Source of the DNA: Sediminibacterium sp.
GTDB lineage: Bacteria; Bacteroidota; Bacteroidia; B-17B0; Aurantibacillaceae
Assembly (NCBI GenBank): GCA_030054095.1
Contig: JASGCO010000004.1
Location: 129,114 to 193,113, forward strand
Direction of reading: 5' to 3'
DNA length: 64,000 nt
A program made the position numbers and the translations under genes. Shown here piece by piece: positions 26,103 through 35,289 of the stretch. A model generated the notes under the pieces. That model saw only the letters and a program-made list of their open reading frames with translations, was not told the DNA's origin and searched no databases. Numbering within the stretch: the stretch's first letter is position 1; each line of letters opens with the position of its first letter.

Positions 26103-26105
26103 TTT

Positions 26106-26525
26106 TTATAAAGTAAGGCTTAGTACGCGTTGTTCTCCATCAACTGCAAGATTCAAATGAACATACTGATCCGGCAAAAAGGGTTCAGCTAATTCGGGCC
26201 ACTCAATAAATACCCAGGCATTCTGATACAAATAGTCTTCAAAACCCATATCCATCAGCTCCTGCACATCTTTAAGGCGGTACAAATCAAAATGGAAAAT
26301 AAGATGATCTTTCCCCTGATACTCGTTAACGATCGAATAGGTTGGGCTACTAATTCCATCTGTAACCCCTAATAATTGGCAGATTTGTTTTACCAGTGTG
26401 GTTTTCCCCGCACCCATCTGTCCCTCCAGTAGCACAATGGAAGGAGCCGGAAGTACACTCAGTAATGAATGACAGGTAGCTTCCAGTTCTGCGGCGGTAA
26501 ATATATACTGTTCAGTTTTTTTCAA
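26106..26525 (-). CDS. tsaE: tRNA threonylcarbamoyladenosine biosynthesis ATPase TsaE
   Basis: 139 residues. TsaE is the P-loop ATPase that resets the TsaB-TsaD complex during t6A synthesis. Walker A is G-Q-M-G-A-G-K-T-T-L (about residues 35-44), followed by S-S-P-T-Y-S-I-V-N-E-Y, the H-F-D-L-Y-R-L motif and V-F-I-E-W-P-E. It overlaps the upstream thioredoxin-like gene by 14 bp and is followed 3 bp later by mqo, which makes it an internal operon gene. Confidence 0.95.
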   Translation of the reverse strand: MKKTEQYIFTAAELEATCHSLLSVLPAPSIVLLEGQMGAGKTTLVKQICQLLGVTDGISSPTYSIVNEYQGKDHLIFHFDLYRLKDVQELMDMGFEDYLYQNAWVFIEWPELAEPFLPDQYVHLNLAVDGEQRVLSLTL

Positions 26526-27186
26526 GCGCCCCCAAAATTAGGGATTTTAGATTAGTATAGCGCTTTATATCCATTAAACTTCCTAAACCTATCACTCGAC
26601 GGTTTCTATCCAAAACAAACAGAAAAGGGGTACCCATGTTTAAGGTATAATCCTGCTCCTGTTCCTTACTGATAAAACCAAGTTGTACCCTGGCATTATA
26701 CCTTTCATAAAAAACCTCACCATCCACTTTATGATCGGATAGTAACGTTATTACATTAACTGTATGATCCTGAACATACGGCGTAATAAACTCAAGTAGT
26801 GTATCCGTCATATTTAAACACGACTGACAAAACGCGTAATTGTAAACCAGAAACGTCAGATCGCCTTTATAATCACTTAATGCTTTTGCCTCCCCGTTAA
26901 TTGTCTCAAAATACACATCCGGATAATCCTTTCCTTTGGCCAACCGGGCCGTACCCCAGCGTTTCACATAATAGTCATTCGCCAAGCGGTTAAAAGTGTA
27001 CGATTTACCCTCTACAACCGTATCCCGCTCAAACGTTTTAAAATACACACTATCCGAAGACACCTTCACATAATCGGCATGCATCTTGTCCATCATTACT
27101 TTTAAGTCAAAAAACGTCGTATCCCGCTTTTGAGCCAGACCCAGATTTACTAAAAGTACACACCCTATGAGAATAAGACGAGGCAT
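26512..27186 (-). CDS. Secreted thioredoxin-like (redoxin) protein
   Basis: 224 residues with a signal peptide (M-P-R-L-I-L-I-G-C-V-L-L-V-N-L-G-L-A-Q). A thioredoxin-like fold is indicated by Y-N-Y-A-F-C-Q-S-C-L-N (CxxC around residues 119-122) and a cis-Pro loop G-T-P-F-L-F-V-L-D followed by R-V-I-G. The N-terminal 80 residues are family-specific. Likely a periplasmic disulfide or redox protein. The Cys in the signal region is not in a convincing lipobox. It overlaps porX by one base upstream and tsaE by 14 bp downstream, so the genes should be translated together. Confidence 0.82.
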   Translation of the reverse strand: MPRLILIGCVLLVNLGLAQKRDTTFFDLKVMMDKMHADYVKVSSDSVYFKTFERDTVVEGKSYTFNRLANDYYVKRWGTARLAKGKDYPDVYFETINGEAKALSDYKGDLTFLVYNYAFCQSCLNMTDTLLEFITPYVQDHTVNVITLLSDHKVDGEVFYERYNARVQLGFISKEQEQDYTLNMGTPFLFVLDRNRRVIGLGSLMDIKRYTNLKSLILGALEKN

Positions 27187-28742
27187 TAACGTGGTGTAAG
27201 GGTTATATAAGGAATAATGATCTCCTCTAAACTAACGCCCCCGTGCTGAAACGTGTTTTTATAGTAGTTTACGTAATGATTAAAGTTATTCGGATAAGCG
27301 AAAAAACGATCCTCTTTGGCAAACACGTATCGGGTGCTAACATTTTGTTTAGGCAGAAAGGCATCTGCCGGATTTTTGATTTCAAATACTTCCTTAGGAT
27401 TATAGTCCAGCGCCTTCCCCTGCTTATAACGCAAATTGGTATTGACGTTTTTATCACCAAGAATTTTAGTGGGTTCTTTTACATGCACGGTGCCATGATC
27501 GGTAGTAATGACCACTTTTACCTTTTTATCTGCCAGATGCTTTATCATGTCCAACAAAGGTGAGTGTTCGAACCAACTGGTTGTAATACTGCGGTAAGCC
27601 GGTTCATCATCAGCCAACTCGCGGATTACCTCCATTTCGGTGCGGGCATGGCTTAGCATATCCACAAAATTGTACACGATTACATTCAACTTATTCTGAA
27701 GCAGACTGTGTAAACTATCTGCCAGACGTTTGCCCGCATTGAAATTGGTGATTTTATTATAGGACATTTTCACATCTTTCCCCAAACGCTTCAACTGAGC
27801 TTGCATAAACGCTTCCTCGTGCATGTTTTTACCACCCTCATCTTCATCGTTCAACCATAAATCAGGGAAACGCTTCTCCATTTCACTAGGTAATAATCCG
27901 CTAAACAAAGCATTCCTTGCATATTGCGTAGCCGTTGGCAAAATACTGAAAAACAATTCCTCCTTTTCCACCTTATAATAGTTCTGAATAATAGGCTGAA
28001 TCACTTTCCACTGGTCGTATCGCAAATTATCAATAACAATCAGAAATACATTTTCATTTTTATCGAGTTCCGGAATAAATTTGTTTTTCAGGAGGGTATG
28101 GCTCATTACCGGCGGGTTTTCAGTCTTACCATTCAGCCAGTTAACGTAATTTTTTTCAATAAACTTAAAAAACTGAGCGTTGGCATCTGACTTCTGCATT
28201 TTGAGTATTTCCAGCATACTTTTATCGTGCGCGCCATCCATTTCCAGTTCCCAGAACACCAGTTTTTTATATACTTCCTGCCACTCCTGCCAATTCAAAT
28301 TATCGTTAATCGTCATTCCAATCTGGCCGAATTCCTTCCGGTAACCGGTATTGGTCTTTTCGCTTACCAGGCGGCGGTTGTCCAGTATTTTTTTCAGAGA
28401 CAATAAAATCTGGTTCGGATTTACCGGTTTAATCAGGTAATCGGCTATTTTACTACCAATAGCGTCATCCATGATATGCTCTTCTTCACTTTTTGTAATC
28501 ATGACTACCGGCAAATCATTGTTATATTGCTTAATACGCGTCAGAGCGTCCAATCCACTCAAGCCCGGCATATTTTCATCGAGCAACACCACACTAATAT
28601 TGGGATTAGCCTTTACCTGCTCAATCGCTTCGTCGCCACTTACCACTGTTATAACATCGTATCCCTTCCCATTTAAGAATAACACGTGCGGCTTTAATAA
28701 ATCAATTTCATCATCGGCCCATAAAATCTGAATTTTGTCCAT
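27186..28742 (-). CDS. porX: T9SS response regulator PorX (receiver plus PglZ domain)
   Basis: 518 residues. The receiver domain (1-120) has D-D-E, phospho-acceptor Asp55 in V-V-L-L-D-E-N-M-P-G, T-K-S and L-I-K-P-V. A linker leads to the PglZ alkaline-phosphatase-superfamily domain, with metal-site motifs V-I-D-N-L-R-Y-D-Q-W, F-S-G-L-L-P-S-E-M, and T-T-D-H-G-T-V-H-V. PorX acts with the sensor PorY and a sigma factor to regulate T9SS genes; the PglZ domain has phosphodiesterase activity on oligonucleotides in characterised homologs. It is the first gene of a unit porX, redoxin, tsaE, mqo. porY is not in the window. Confidence 0.95.
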   Translation of the reverse strand: MDKIQILWADDEIDLLKPHVLFLNGKGYDVITVVSGDEAIEQVKANPNISVVLLDENMPGLSGLDALTRIKQYNNDLPVVMITKSEEEHIMDDAIGSKIADYLIKPVNPNQILLSLKKILDNRRLVSEKTNTGYRKEFGQIGMTINDNLNWQEWQEVYKKLVFWELEMDGAHDKSMLEILKMQKSDANAQFFKFIEKNYVNWLNGKTENPPVMSHTLLKNKFIPELDKNENVFLIVIDNLRYDQWKVIQPIIQNYYKVEKEELFFSILPTATQYARNALFSGLLPSEMEKRFPDLWLNDEDEGGKNMHEEAFMQAQLKRLGKDVKMSYNKITNFNAGKRLADSLHSLLQNKLNVIVYNFVDMLSHARTEMEVIRELADDEPAYRSITTSWFEHSPLLDMIKHLADKKVKVVITTDHGTVHVKEPTKILGDKNVNTNLRYKQGKALDYNPKEVFEIKNPADAFLPKQNVSTRYVFAKEDRFFAYPNNFNHYVNYYKNTFQHGGVSLEEIIIPYITLTPR

Positions 28743-28844
28743 AGCTTTGCAATATCACAAATAACGTAGTAAATTTAGTTTTAATTGTGATGCCGTTTAA
28801 ATTTAATGAAATGATGCCGGCTTTCTTAACAGATTTTTTGATTT

Positions 28845-30086
28845 ATGACGCAGAACAAACGCAAGATTATTAACGATCCGATTTATGGCTTTGTAACTAT
28901 TCCCGGTGATTTAATTTACGATCTTATTAATCACCCTTACTTCCAGCGTTTACGGCGTATCAAACAATTAGGACTAACAAATCTGGTGTACCCCGGCGCC
29001 CTTCACACGCGTTTCCATCACGCCATTGGCGCTATGCACCTGATGCAGGAAGCACTTTTAAATCTGAAACAAAAAGGTACCGAAATAAGTGAAGAAGAGG
29101 AAACCGCTGCCCTGATTGCTATTTTACTGCATGACGTAGGACATGGTCCGTTCTCACACGCACTGGAACACAGCATTGTAAAAGGTATATCGCACGAAAC
29201 CATCAGCAGCATGCTGATGAACCGCTTAAATTCAGAATTTGAAGGAAAACTAAGTCTGGCGATACAAATTTTTAATAATGACTACAAAAAGAAATTTTTA
29301 CATCAACTGGTAAGTTCTCAGCTCGATATGGACCGGTTAGACTATCTGAAACGGGACAGCTTTTTTACAGGTGTGAGTGAAGGTATTATCAGCAGCGATC
29401 GCATTATTAAAATGCTGAACGTGATAAACGATCAACTTGTAGTGGAAGTAAAAGGCATTTACAGCATCGAAAAATTCCTGATTGCACGGCGCCTGATGTA
29501 CTGGCAGGTGTATTTACACAAAACCGTACTAAGCGCGGAAACACTATTGGTGAATATTTTAAAACGCGCTAAAGAATTGAGTGCCTCCGGCATTACCTTG
29601 TTTGCCACCCCCGTATTACAACAGTTTTTACAAAACAATTATACCTCTGCCGATTTCGAAAAAGATCCGGTTTTACTGGATTTATTTGCACGCCTGGATG
29701 ATTATGATATTATGGCGGCCATTAAGGTATGGAGCACACATCCGGATACCATTTTAAAAAAACTCAGTGAGGGCTTACTGGAACGTAAACTATACCGTAT
29801 TGAATTAGGCCAGCATCCGATACCCGACACGTACAAAACTGAGTTAACAGAAAAAGCCGCCAGATTTTACAACGTATCCCTGAAAGAAGCAGCGTATTTT
29901 GTAATAAGTGACGAAGTAAACAACAGCGCGTATAATTCCTCTGACTTTAAAATTCACATTTTGATGGGGAATGGCACACTGATGGATGTAGCAGAAGCCA
30001 GCGATCAGTTGAACATACAAAGCCTGACACAGCCAGTAACAAAGTACTTTATCTGCTATCCGAAAGATCTGAAATCAACTCATTAA
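28845..30086 (+). CDS. HD-domain phosphohydrolase (dGTPase-like, COG1078)
   Basis: 413 residues. Opening K-I-I-N-D-P-I-Y-G-F, then R-L-R-R-I-K-Q-L-G-L, and the HD metal site: H-T-R-F-H-H-A-I-G-A-M-H-L plus L-L-H-D-V-G-H-G-P-F-S-H, with S-S-Q-L-D-M-D-R-L-D-Y-L-x-R-D giving the final Asp. This matches the SAMHD1/YdhJ-like branch of dNTP triphosphohydrolases. Substrate is inferred from the family. It is divergent from porX (102 bp apart) and convergent with spoIID. Confidence 0.92.
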   Translation: MTQNKRKIINDPIYGFVTIPGDLIYDLINHPYFQRLRRIKQLGLTNLVYPGALHTRFHHAIGAMHLMQEALLNLKQKGTEISEEEETAALIAILLHDVGHGPFSHALEHSIVKGISHETISSMLMNRLNSEFEGKLSLAIQIFNNDYKKKFLHQLVSSQLDMDRLDYLKRDSFFTGVSEGIISSDRIIKMLNVINDQLVVEVKGIYSIEKFLIARRLMYWQVYLHKTVLSAETLLVNILKRAKELSASGITLFATPVLQQFLQNNYTSADFEKDPVLLDLFARLDDYDIMAAIKVWSTHPDTILKKLSEGLLERKLYRIELGQHPIPDTYKTELTEKAARFYNVSLKEAAYFVISDEVNNSAYNSSDFKIHILMGNGTLMDVAEASDQLNIQSLTQPVTKYFICYPKDLKSTH

Positions 30087-30148
30087 CAGTACCGGCTATA
30101 GGTGATTGTCGTTCAAAAGTTTCCATTCACTTTCTTTCGTCCGATAAG

Positions 30149-31315
30149 TTATTCATCTCTGAAGAAACTGAGTTTCTTCATGTCTATTAGCTGAATGTTT
30201 TTGTAATAAAAATTCAAGACATCCTTATAACTATATCCCAGTTTGGTCATTCGCATGGCACCTTCCTGACACATTCCCAACCCGTGCCCGTAGCCTCTGC
30301 CCTTAAACACGATCGTATCTGACGACACAGGATAAATACTAAAAAACGTTGACTTTAGCTGCAAATCCGTTCTTACATTTTTCAATGGTACTTTCACATT
30401 ACTGGCCTCCAGATATACTTTCCGGTGATCCTGTTTAAAATTGAGCGCCTCGGTTCGTGCGGTTTCATTTTCTGTTGGATAATTATGCTTTAGCTTCAGA
30501 TACGTTAACCAATCATCTGCCGGCATTTTCCGTTCCCATCTCGAATTAGGCATTTTTACACTAAAGCTATCGCTGACACTCCTGAGATAAGCGGTATGCG
30601 CGCCCCATACATCTTCGCTGTTAGCCGTTTGTCCGCCACTGTTACTATGGAACGCGGCAACAATCAGATTAAGGTTTTCATCTACCACTACCTTTCCTTT
30701 TGTTTCTTCTATGGCTGTAAATATATTCAGGTCTTTAGGTTTCCCGTAATAGGCCTGACAATGCACCTGATCGCACAAACTAAACCCCTCTGTTACATGC
30801 TTGTTAACATGAGCCAGCGCAAACGTCCGGGCCAGAATTGCCTGTACCTTGTAAAATTCGAGATTTGAACGGCTGCCCGCTTCCGCTTCTGTTACACCGG
30901 CAATGTAATTATCAAGCAATATGGCGTTCAAAATCCGCAAATACCCATTTTCAACCGACACATTAAAATCATTCTGATAAATACGCGGCTTACGATCCGG
31001 ATTAATCAATTTTAGTTTGAGTTCACTTAATGTTTCACCTTTTAACTTAATAAACTTATATCGCCCAATTTTTTCATCCTGTCTTCTTAACTCAATACTA
31101 TCGTTTATATATACCATTTTAAAATTGGCTTCACCTGACGTTTCCGCTACCGGCTGACCATCACCAATAATACTGTATTTACCGGCATTACAGGTAAACT
31201 GAACCGAATTGATTTTCAGGTGCGTGTACACACGAACCGTTAACTCTTCACTTGGCACAAAGTAAAAAGAAACAAACGTGAACGCTAACACTACCAGTAT
31301 AACAACCTTTTTCAA
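30149..31315 (-). CDS. SpoIID/LytB-domain protein
   Basis: 388 residues with an N-terminal signal or anchor (V-I-L-V-V-L-A-F-T-F-V-S-F-Y-F-V). The SpoIID domain is clear: Y-I-A-G-V-T-E-A-E-A-G, F-Y-K-V-Q-A-I-L-A-R-T-F-A-L, Y-Y-G, A-F-H-S-N-S-G-G-Q-T, and the C-terminal G-R-G-Y-G-H-G-L-G-M-C-Q-E-G-A. SpoIID proteins are lytic transglycosylases acting on denuded peptidoglycan in spore formers; in non-sporulating Bacteroidota the role is presumably cell-wall remodelling. Here E-A-E replaces the common E-M-P loop. Its start overlaps the lpxB stop by 4 bp (ATGA). Confidence 0.9.
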   Translation of the reverse strand: MKKVVILVVLAFTFVSFYFVPSEELTVRVYTHLKINSVQFTCNAGKYSIIGDGQPVAETSGEANFKMVYINDSIELRRQDEKIGRYKFIKLKGETLSELKLKLINPDRKPRIYQNDFNVSVENGYLRILNAILLDNYIAGVTEAEAGSRSNLEFYKVQAILARTFALAHVNKHVTEGFSLCDQVHCQAYYGKPKDLNIFTAIEETKGKVVVDENLNLIVAAFHSNSGGQTANSEDVWGAHTAYLRSVSDSFSVKMPNSRWERKMPADDWLTYLKLKHNYPTENETARTEALNFKQDHRKVYLEASNVKVPLKNVRTDLQLKSTFFSIYPVSSDTIVFKGRGYGHGLGMCQEGAMRMTKLGYSYKDVLNFYYKNIQLIDMKKLSFFRDE

Positions 31316-32439
31316 TTTTTTTGGTTTAAATGATTAATAATTCCCTGTGCCAATCGTTTAGAAGCACCTGCTCCTCCCAACCGTTCATAAGCCCTTTCAT
31401 AATCTGCAATCATCGCATCTCTGTAGGATGCGTCTTCAAGCAAGCAATGTAACTCCTTCGTTATTTGTTCAGCATTCATTTCCTGCTGAATAAGTTCTTT
31501 TACTACAGGCTTATCCATAATAAGATTAATAAGACTGATGTATTTTACATTTACAAGGCGTTTGGCAATGGCAAATGTAACTGCGCCGGCTTTGTAGCAA
31601 ACCACCTGCGGCAATTTAAACAATGCCGCCTCCAACGTTGAAGTTCCCGACTTAATTATTCCTGCTCTGGCATACTTTAGCAGCGGGTAAGTTGCGTTGC
31701 TAACCGTTTTAACGCCCCGCTCCCTGATCGCCTTATAATACGCTTCAGGAAATGTAGGAGCACAAGCAATGACAAACTGATAGTCCGGAAAATCAGGCAT
31801 CACATTTAGCATTATCTCTAACATCCGTTCCACTTCCTGTTTCCGGCTGCCCGGTAATACAGCAATAATGGGTTTTTCAGACAATCCATGCGTTTCCAAA
31901 AAGGTGGCTCTTTCAGGCAGTAATCTGGTTTCCTGCTCTATGGCATCCAGCAAAGGATGGCCAACAAACTCTACATCAATAGCATGTCTGGCATAAAACG
32001 CTTTTTCAAAAGGTAAAATCACAAACATACGATCTGTGTAATCTCTGATCGTATTTACGCGGTTTTCTTTCCAGGCCCAGACCGTTGGTGAGATGTAATA
32101 ATAGACATTTAATCCTCTTTCCTTTGCCCATTTGGCCATACGCAGGTTAAATCCCGGGTAATCCACCAATACCAGCGCATCGGGACTAAAATTAAGTACA
32201 GCCCGTTTTATTGTTTTAAAATTCCGGCGGATAGCTCCTGCATTCTTTACAACCTCAACAAAGCCCATAAAAGCCATTTCGTTAATATGCACTACCGGTT
32301 TTATACCTGTTGCTGTTTCGCAATGCTTTCCACCCGTATAAGCAAATACCGCTCCGGGGTCCAGCTCCTTAATGGCCCGTATGCAATTAGCGGCATGTAA
32401 ATCGCCGCTGGCTTCTCCGCATATAAAAAAATACTTCAA
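31312..32439 (-). CDS. lpxB: Lipid-A-disaccharide synthase
   Basis: 375 residues. This glycosyltransferase joins UDP-diacylglucosamine and lipid X to form the lipid A disaccharide at the inner membrane. Family motifs: C-G-E-A-S-G-D-L-H-A-A (residues 7-17), N-E-M-A-F-M-G-F-V-E-V, D-Y-P-G-F-N-L-R, Y-Y-I-S-P-T-V-W-A-W-K, L-P-G-S-R-K-Q-E-V, and the late S-G-T-S-T-L-E-A-A. It belongs to the surE / small membrane protein / lpxB / spoIID unit. Confidence 0.96.
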   Translation of the reverse strand: MKYFFICGEASGDLHAANCIRAIKELDPGAVFAYTGGKHCETATGIKPVVHINEMAFMGFVEVVKNAGAIRRNFKTIKRAVLNFSPDALVLVDYPGFNLRMAKWAKERGLNVYYYISPTVWAWKENRVNTIRDYTDRMFVILPFEKAFYARHAIDVEFVGHPLLDAIEQETRLLPERATFLETHGLSEKPIIAVLPGSRKQEVERMLEIMLNVMPDFPDYQFVIACAPTFPEAYYKAIRERGVKTVSNATYPLLKYARAGIIKSGTSTLEAALFKLPQVVCYKAGAVTFAIAKRLVNVKYISLINLIMDKPVVKELIQQEMNAEQITKELHCLLEDASYRDAMIADYERAYERLGGAGASKRLAQGIINHLNQKN

Positions 32440-32440
32440 A

Positions 32441-32758
32441 TTATCCTATTGAGGGTTCCAGAAAATACGTTATGTAAGCTACCAGTCCCACATACAACAA
32501 TACACTTACGATAATCCCTTTTGTAAACCCATCTATTTTTTTTGTAAGCCCAAAATAAAACAGCAGCAAATTTCCAAGACCACACAACTTAACCACATTG
32601 CTCAATAAGTATCCACCCATCAGGTATTTAATAAATCCCCTTGGAAAGTTTAACTGACTGTGTATAAACAACCAGTAGCAGAAAAAGCAAAATGCAGGAA
32701 ACAAGAGCCCTATTAACAAGCCCTTCCAAAAGGAATCCAGTTTTTCGATCCAGGTCAT
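32441..32758 (-). CDS. Small integral membrane protein
   Basis: 105 residues with three hydrophobic helices (G-L-L-I-G-L-L-F-P-A-F-C-F-F-C-Y-W-L; G-G-Y-L-L-S-N-V-V-K-L-C-G-L-G-N; I-I-V-S-V-L-L-Y-V-G-L-V-A-Y-I). A conserved-looking F-P-A and G-x-x-L-L-F-Y-F-G-L segment is present. No family recognised. It starts 4 bp inside the end of surE and stops 1 bp before lpxB, so it is tightly embedded in the operon and may act in envelope biogenesis. Confidence 0.78.
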   Translation of the reverse strand: MTWIEKLDSFWKGLLIGLLFPAFCFFCYWLFIHSQLNFPRGFIKYLMGGYLLSNVVKLCGLGNLLLFYFGLTKKIDGFTKGIIVSVLLYVGLVAYITYFLEPSIG

Positions 32759-33531
32759 AATGTACTTTCTAAATTTGTTTTACAGGTGTTAATAAACGCA
32801 TGTGCGGTAAGATCAACCTGAGTAGGCACCACACTCACATAGCCCGATTTCAATGCCCATTCATCGGTATCTTCCGCCTTCGGCTCAAAATTGACAAACT
32901 CACCTGTTAACCAGTAATACGAACGGCCGTAGGGATCCTGACGTTCATCAAAACGTTCTACCCAGTTTGCTTTAGATTGCCTTACTACTTTTATTCCTCT
33001 GATCAACTCTGCCGGTAATTTTGGAAAATTGACATTAAAACACGTTCCCTGAGGCAATGGATGTTCAAGCGCGTACCGGATAATCTTTTCTATAAAAGGC
33101 GTAGTTGGTGTAAAATCCGCCTCTATACTGTAATCACACAAACTAAATCCCACACTGCTACATCCCTCTAATGCCCCTTCAATGGCCGCGCTCATAGTTC
33201 CACTATAAATGACATTAATACTACTGTTACTGCCATGATTAATTCCACTGAGAACCAAATCAGGTTTTTCGGGCAGTAAATGATTTACAGCCATCTTAAC
33301 GCAATCTACCGGAGTACCGCTACAGGAATATTCTCTGGGCACATCATGATAATGCGTGCGCTGTAAATGCAACGTGGAGTTAATGGTAATAGCGTGTCCC
33401 ATACCGCTCTGTGGTTTATCGGGGGCCACCACTATCACTTCTCCAAATTGCCGGGCAATAGCCGACAAATGCCGTATTCCCGGAGCATACACACCGTCAT
33501 CGTTTGTAACCAATATTACCGGACGCTTCAT
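32755..33531 (-). CDS. surE: 5'/3'-nucleotidase SurE
   Basis: 258 residues from the ATG at 33531. The in-frame ATG at 33558 adds nine residues that are not seen in the family, while M-K-R-P-V-I-L-V-T-N-D-D-G is the canonical start. Further motifs: V-V-A-P-D-K-P-Q-S-G-M-G-H, S-G-T-P-V-D-C-V, S-G-I-N-H-G-S-N and Y-S-G-T-M-S-A-A-I-E-G. SurE is a metal-dependent nucleoside-monophosphate phosphatase linked to stationary-phase survival. It overlaps the small membrane protein gene by 4 bp and leads the operon. Confidence 0.95.
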   Translation of the reverse strand: MKRPVILVTNDDGVYAPGIRHLSAIARQFGEVIVVAPDKPQSGMGHAITINSTLHLQRTHYHDVPREYSCSGTPVDCVKMAVNHLLPEKPDLVLSGINHGSNSSINVIYSGTMSAAIEGALEGCSSVGFSLCDYSIEADFTPTTPFIEKIIRYALEHPLPQGTCFNVNFPKLPAELIRGIKVVRQSKANWVERFDERQDPYGRSYYWLTGEFVNFEPKAEDTDEWALKSGYVSVVPTQVDLTAHAFINTCKTNLESTL

Positions 33532-33567
33532 ATAAATCACTAAACAAGAATTAGACAAAATACAAAA

Positions 33568-33596
33568 TACCGGTAATAATGACGTATTACCGGGTA
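33568..33596. promoter_or_regulatory. Inverted repeat in the surE leader
   Basis: taccggtaata (33568-33578) pairs with tattaccgggta (33585-33596) with one bulge. It lies 37 bp upstream of surE, between divergent genes, so it is not a terminator between convergent genes. An operator or a leader hairpin is likely. The core resembles the palindrome at 11372-11389. Confidence 0.4.
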
Positions 33597-33787
33597 TCTG
33601 ACTTTTTAAAATTATCGGAAAAAGAATCCTTAAACGATCCCATCTGACATTAGTTACGAAACAAGCCCTGTTAATTACGGACAGACTGAAATCCTGTCAG
33701 GTTTTTAACTAATATTTAACACTGTTACTATGCCTTATGACTTGGTATATACTTTGCGGATACTGCCTGTAACTAATTTTAAAAACT

Positions 33788-34492
33788 ATGTTTGATCTGG
33801 GTTATTTAATTATTGCGGGCATCTTTATGCTGATAGGACTATTGGTAAGTTCCCGCTTGAAAGCAAAATTTCAGCAATACTCCGCTGAACCATTAAGCAG
33901 TGGCTTGAGCGGAAAAGAAGTAGCAGAAAAAATGTTAAGGGATAACGGCATTTATGATGTACGGGTAACTAGTGTTGACGGAACTTTAACGGACCATTAC
34001 AATCCCGCTGACAAAACGGTTAACCTGAGCCGTGAAGTCTATCACGGCCGTCACGTTGCCGCAGCAGCAGTATCGGCACACGAGTGCGGACACGCTGTAC
34101 AGCACGCCACAGCATATAGCTGGCTTGCCATGCGGAGTAAACTGGTGCCTGCTGTTCAGATTTCATCCACCATTATGAACTTTCTGACATTTGGTATGGC
34201 CATTGTGGCATTTAGTATGCCCAAATTAACGAATACCATGTTACTGGTTTTTATTGCTTGTCAGGCAGCTATTACATTGTTTAGCCTGATAACACTTCCG
34301 GTAGAAATTGATGCCAGTCGCAGAGCATTAGCCTGGTTGAACAACGCGCGCTTAACCCGCTCAGAGGAACATGAAGACGCTAAAGACGCTTTACAATGGG
34401 CCGCTTATACCTACATTGTGTCCGCTTTAGGATCTGTAGCTACGCTCCTATACTACATTTGGCGCTTTACCGGAAATAACCGGGAAGATTAA
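33788..34492 (+). CDS. Membrane zinc metallopeptidase, YugP/DUF family
   Basis: 234 residues. An N-terminal membrane helix is followed by a family-typical soluble part (S-G-L-S-G-K-E-V-A-E-K-M-L, L-T-D-H-Y-N-P, N-L-S-R-E-V-Y) and the zinc motif S-A-H-E-C-G-H-A-V-Q-H (H98, E99, H102). Two or three further membrane helices lie around residues 125-180 and 205-228, with E-I-D-A-S-R-R-A giving the third ligand region. It is predicted to be an inner-membrane protease of unknown substrate. It is transcribed alone and ends at a strong terminator. Confidence 0.92.
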   Translation: MFDLGYLIIAGIFMLIGLLVSSRLKAKFQQYSAEPLSSGLSGKEVAEKMLRDNGIYDVRVTSVDGTLTDHYNPADKTVNLSREVYHGRHVAAAAVSAHECGHAVQHATAYSWLAMRSKLVPAVQISSTIMNFLTFGMAIVAFSMPKLTNTMLLVFIACQAAITLFSLITLPVEIDASRRALAWLNNARLTRSEEHEDAKDALQWAAYTYIVSALGSVATLLYYIWRFTGNNRED

Positions 34493-34503
34493 CGGTAATT
34501 CTG

Positions 34504-34536
34504 AAAAAAGCTTAATCGAACGGTTAAGCTTTTTTT
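34504..34536 (+). terminator. Rho-independent terminator of the YugP-like gene
   Basis: Stem aaaaaagcttaa / ttaagctttttt with an 8-nt loop and a T-run of seven, beginning 12 bp after the stop. Confidence 0.85.
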
Positions 34537-34613
34537 GTATCACCTTACAATACCACTTTACACTTGCATGCCATAAATAAAAATCCGAAATTGGTTTATC
34601 AAATTACCCCATT

Positions 34614-35168
34614 ATGAAAGAAACATTAAAAACGCTGGATAAACTGCTAACAGAACTAAGACCGGACTATTATGCTGAATTAAATAAAGGACTGGGTGAT
34701 TTTGATATAAAGGCCATGGAGGAATCCTTTGACATTAAACTCCCCAAAGACCTCAGGGCGCTTTATAAATGGCGGAACGGCCAATCTACCGACAACATGG
34801 AATCGCTCGTTAACAACAGTATGTTTATTCCATTACACGAAGCACTCGAAACCATGCAAGAACTAAATGAAATGATTGGTACCGATTTTGAAGCGGAAAA
34901 CTGGTGGAACGAAGCGTGGATTCCGTTATTCAGTAATGGAAGCGGAGATTACATTTGTTATGATACCGAAGGAATATTCAGTGGACAAAAAGGGCAGATT
35001 ATAGAATTCTGGCATGGCGATAATGACCGTAATGTAATAGCCCCCAATCTGGAAACATTTTTAAATGCGCTGAACACCTACCTTGAAAAAACACCGGAAG
35101 ATGAACTGGATGAATTCTTTGTGATTGACGATGAACTTAAAAGCTATCACACATCTTACCTTGTGTAA
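34614..35168 (+). CDS. SMI1/KNR4 (SUKH) family protein
   Basis: 184 residues. The SUKH fold is indicated by I-K-A-M-E-E-S-F-D-I-K-L-P-K-D-L-R-A-L-Y-K-W-R-N-G (about residues 34-58), then W-I-P-L-F-S-N-G-S-G-D-Y-I-C-Y-D and G-Q-I-I-E-F-W-H-G-D, a conserved late module. It is strongly acidic. SUKH proteins are often immunity partners of contact-dependent toxins, but many are stand-alone housekeeping proteins, and no toxin gene is next to it. Flanking spacing shows it is transcribed on its own; no strong promoter is recognised. Confidence 0.88.
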   Translation: MKETLKTLDKLLTELRPDYYAELNKGLGDFDIKAMEESFDIKLPKDLRALYKWRNGQSTDNMESLVNNSMFIPLHEALETMQELNEMIGTDFEAENWWNEAWIPLFSNGSGDYICYDTEGIFSGQKGQIIEFWHGDNDRNVIAPNLETFLNALNTYLEKTPEDELDEFFVIDDELKSYHTSYLV

Positions 35169-35289
35169 CCGCAACATTCATGTAAGACAACATTCTATTT
35201 AAAACGTACAAGAATTAGTTACAGTTTTTCTAACCGCTCATAACTCCATTTCAACTTTTTGAAGGGATTATGTAATTTTATACTGACAG

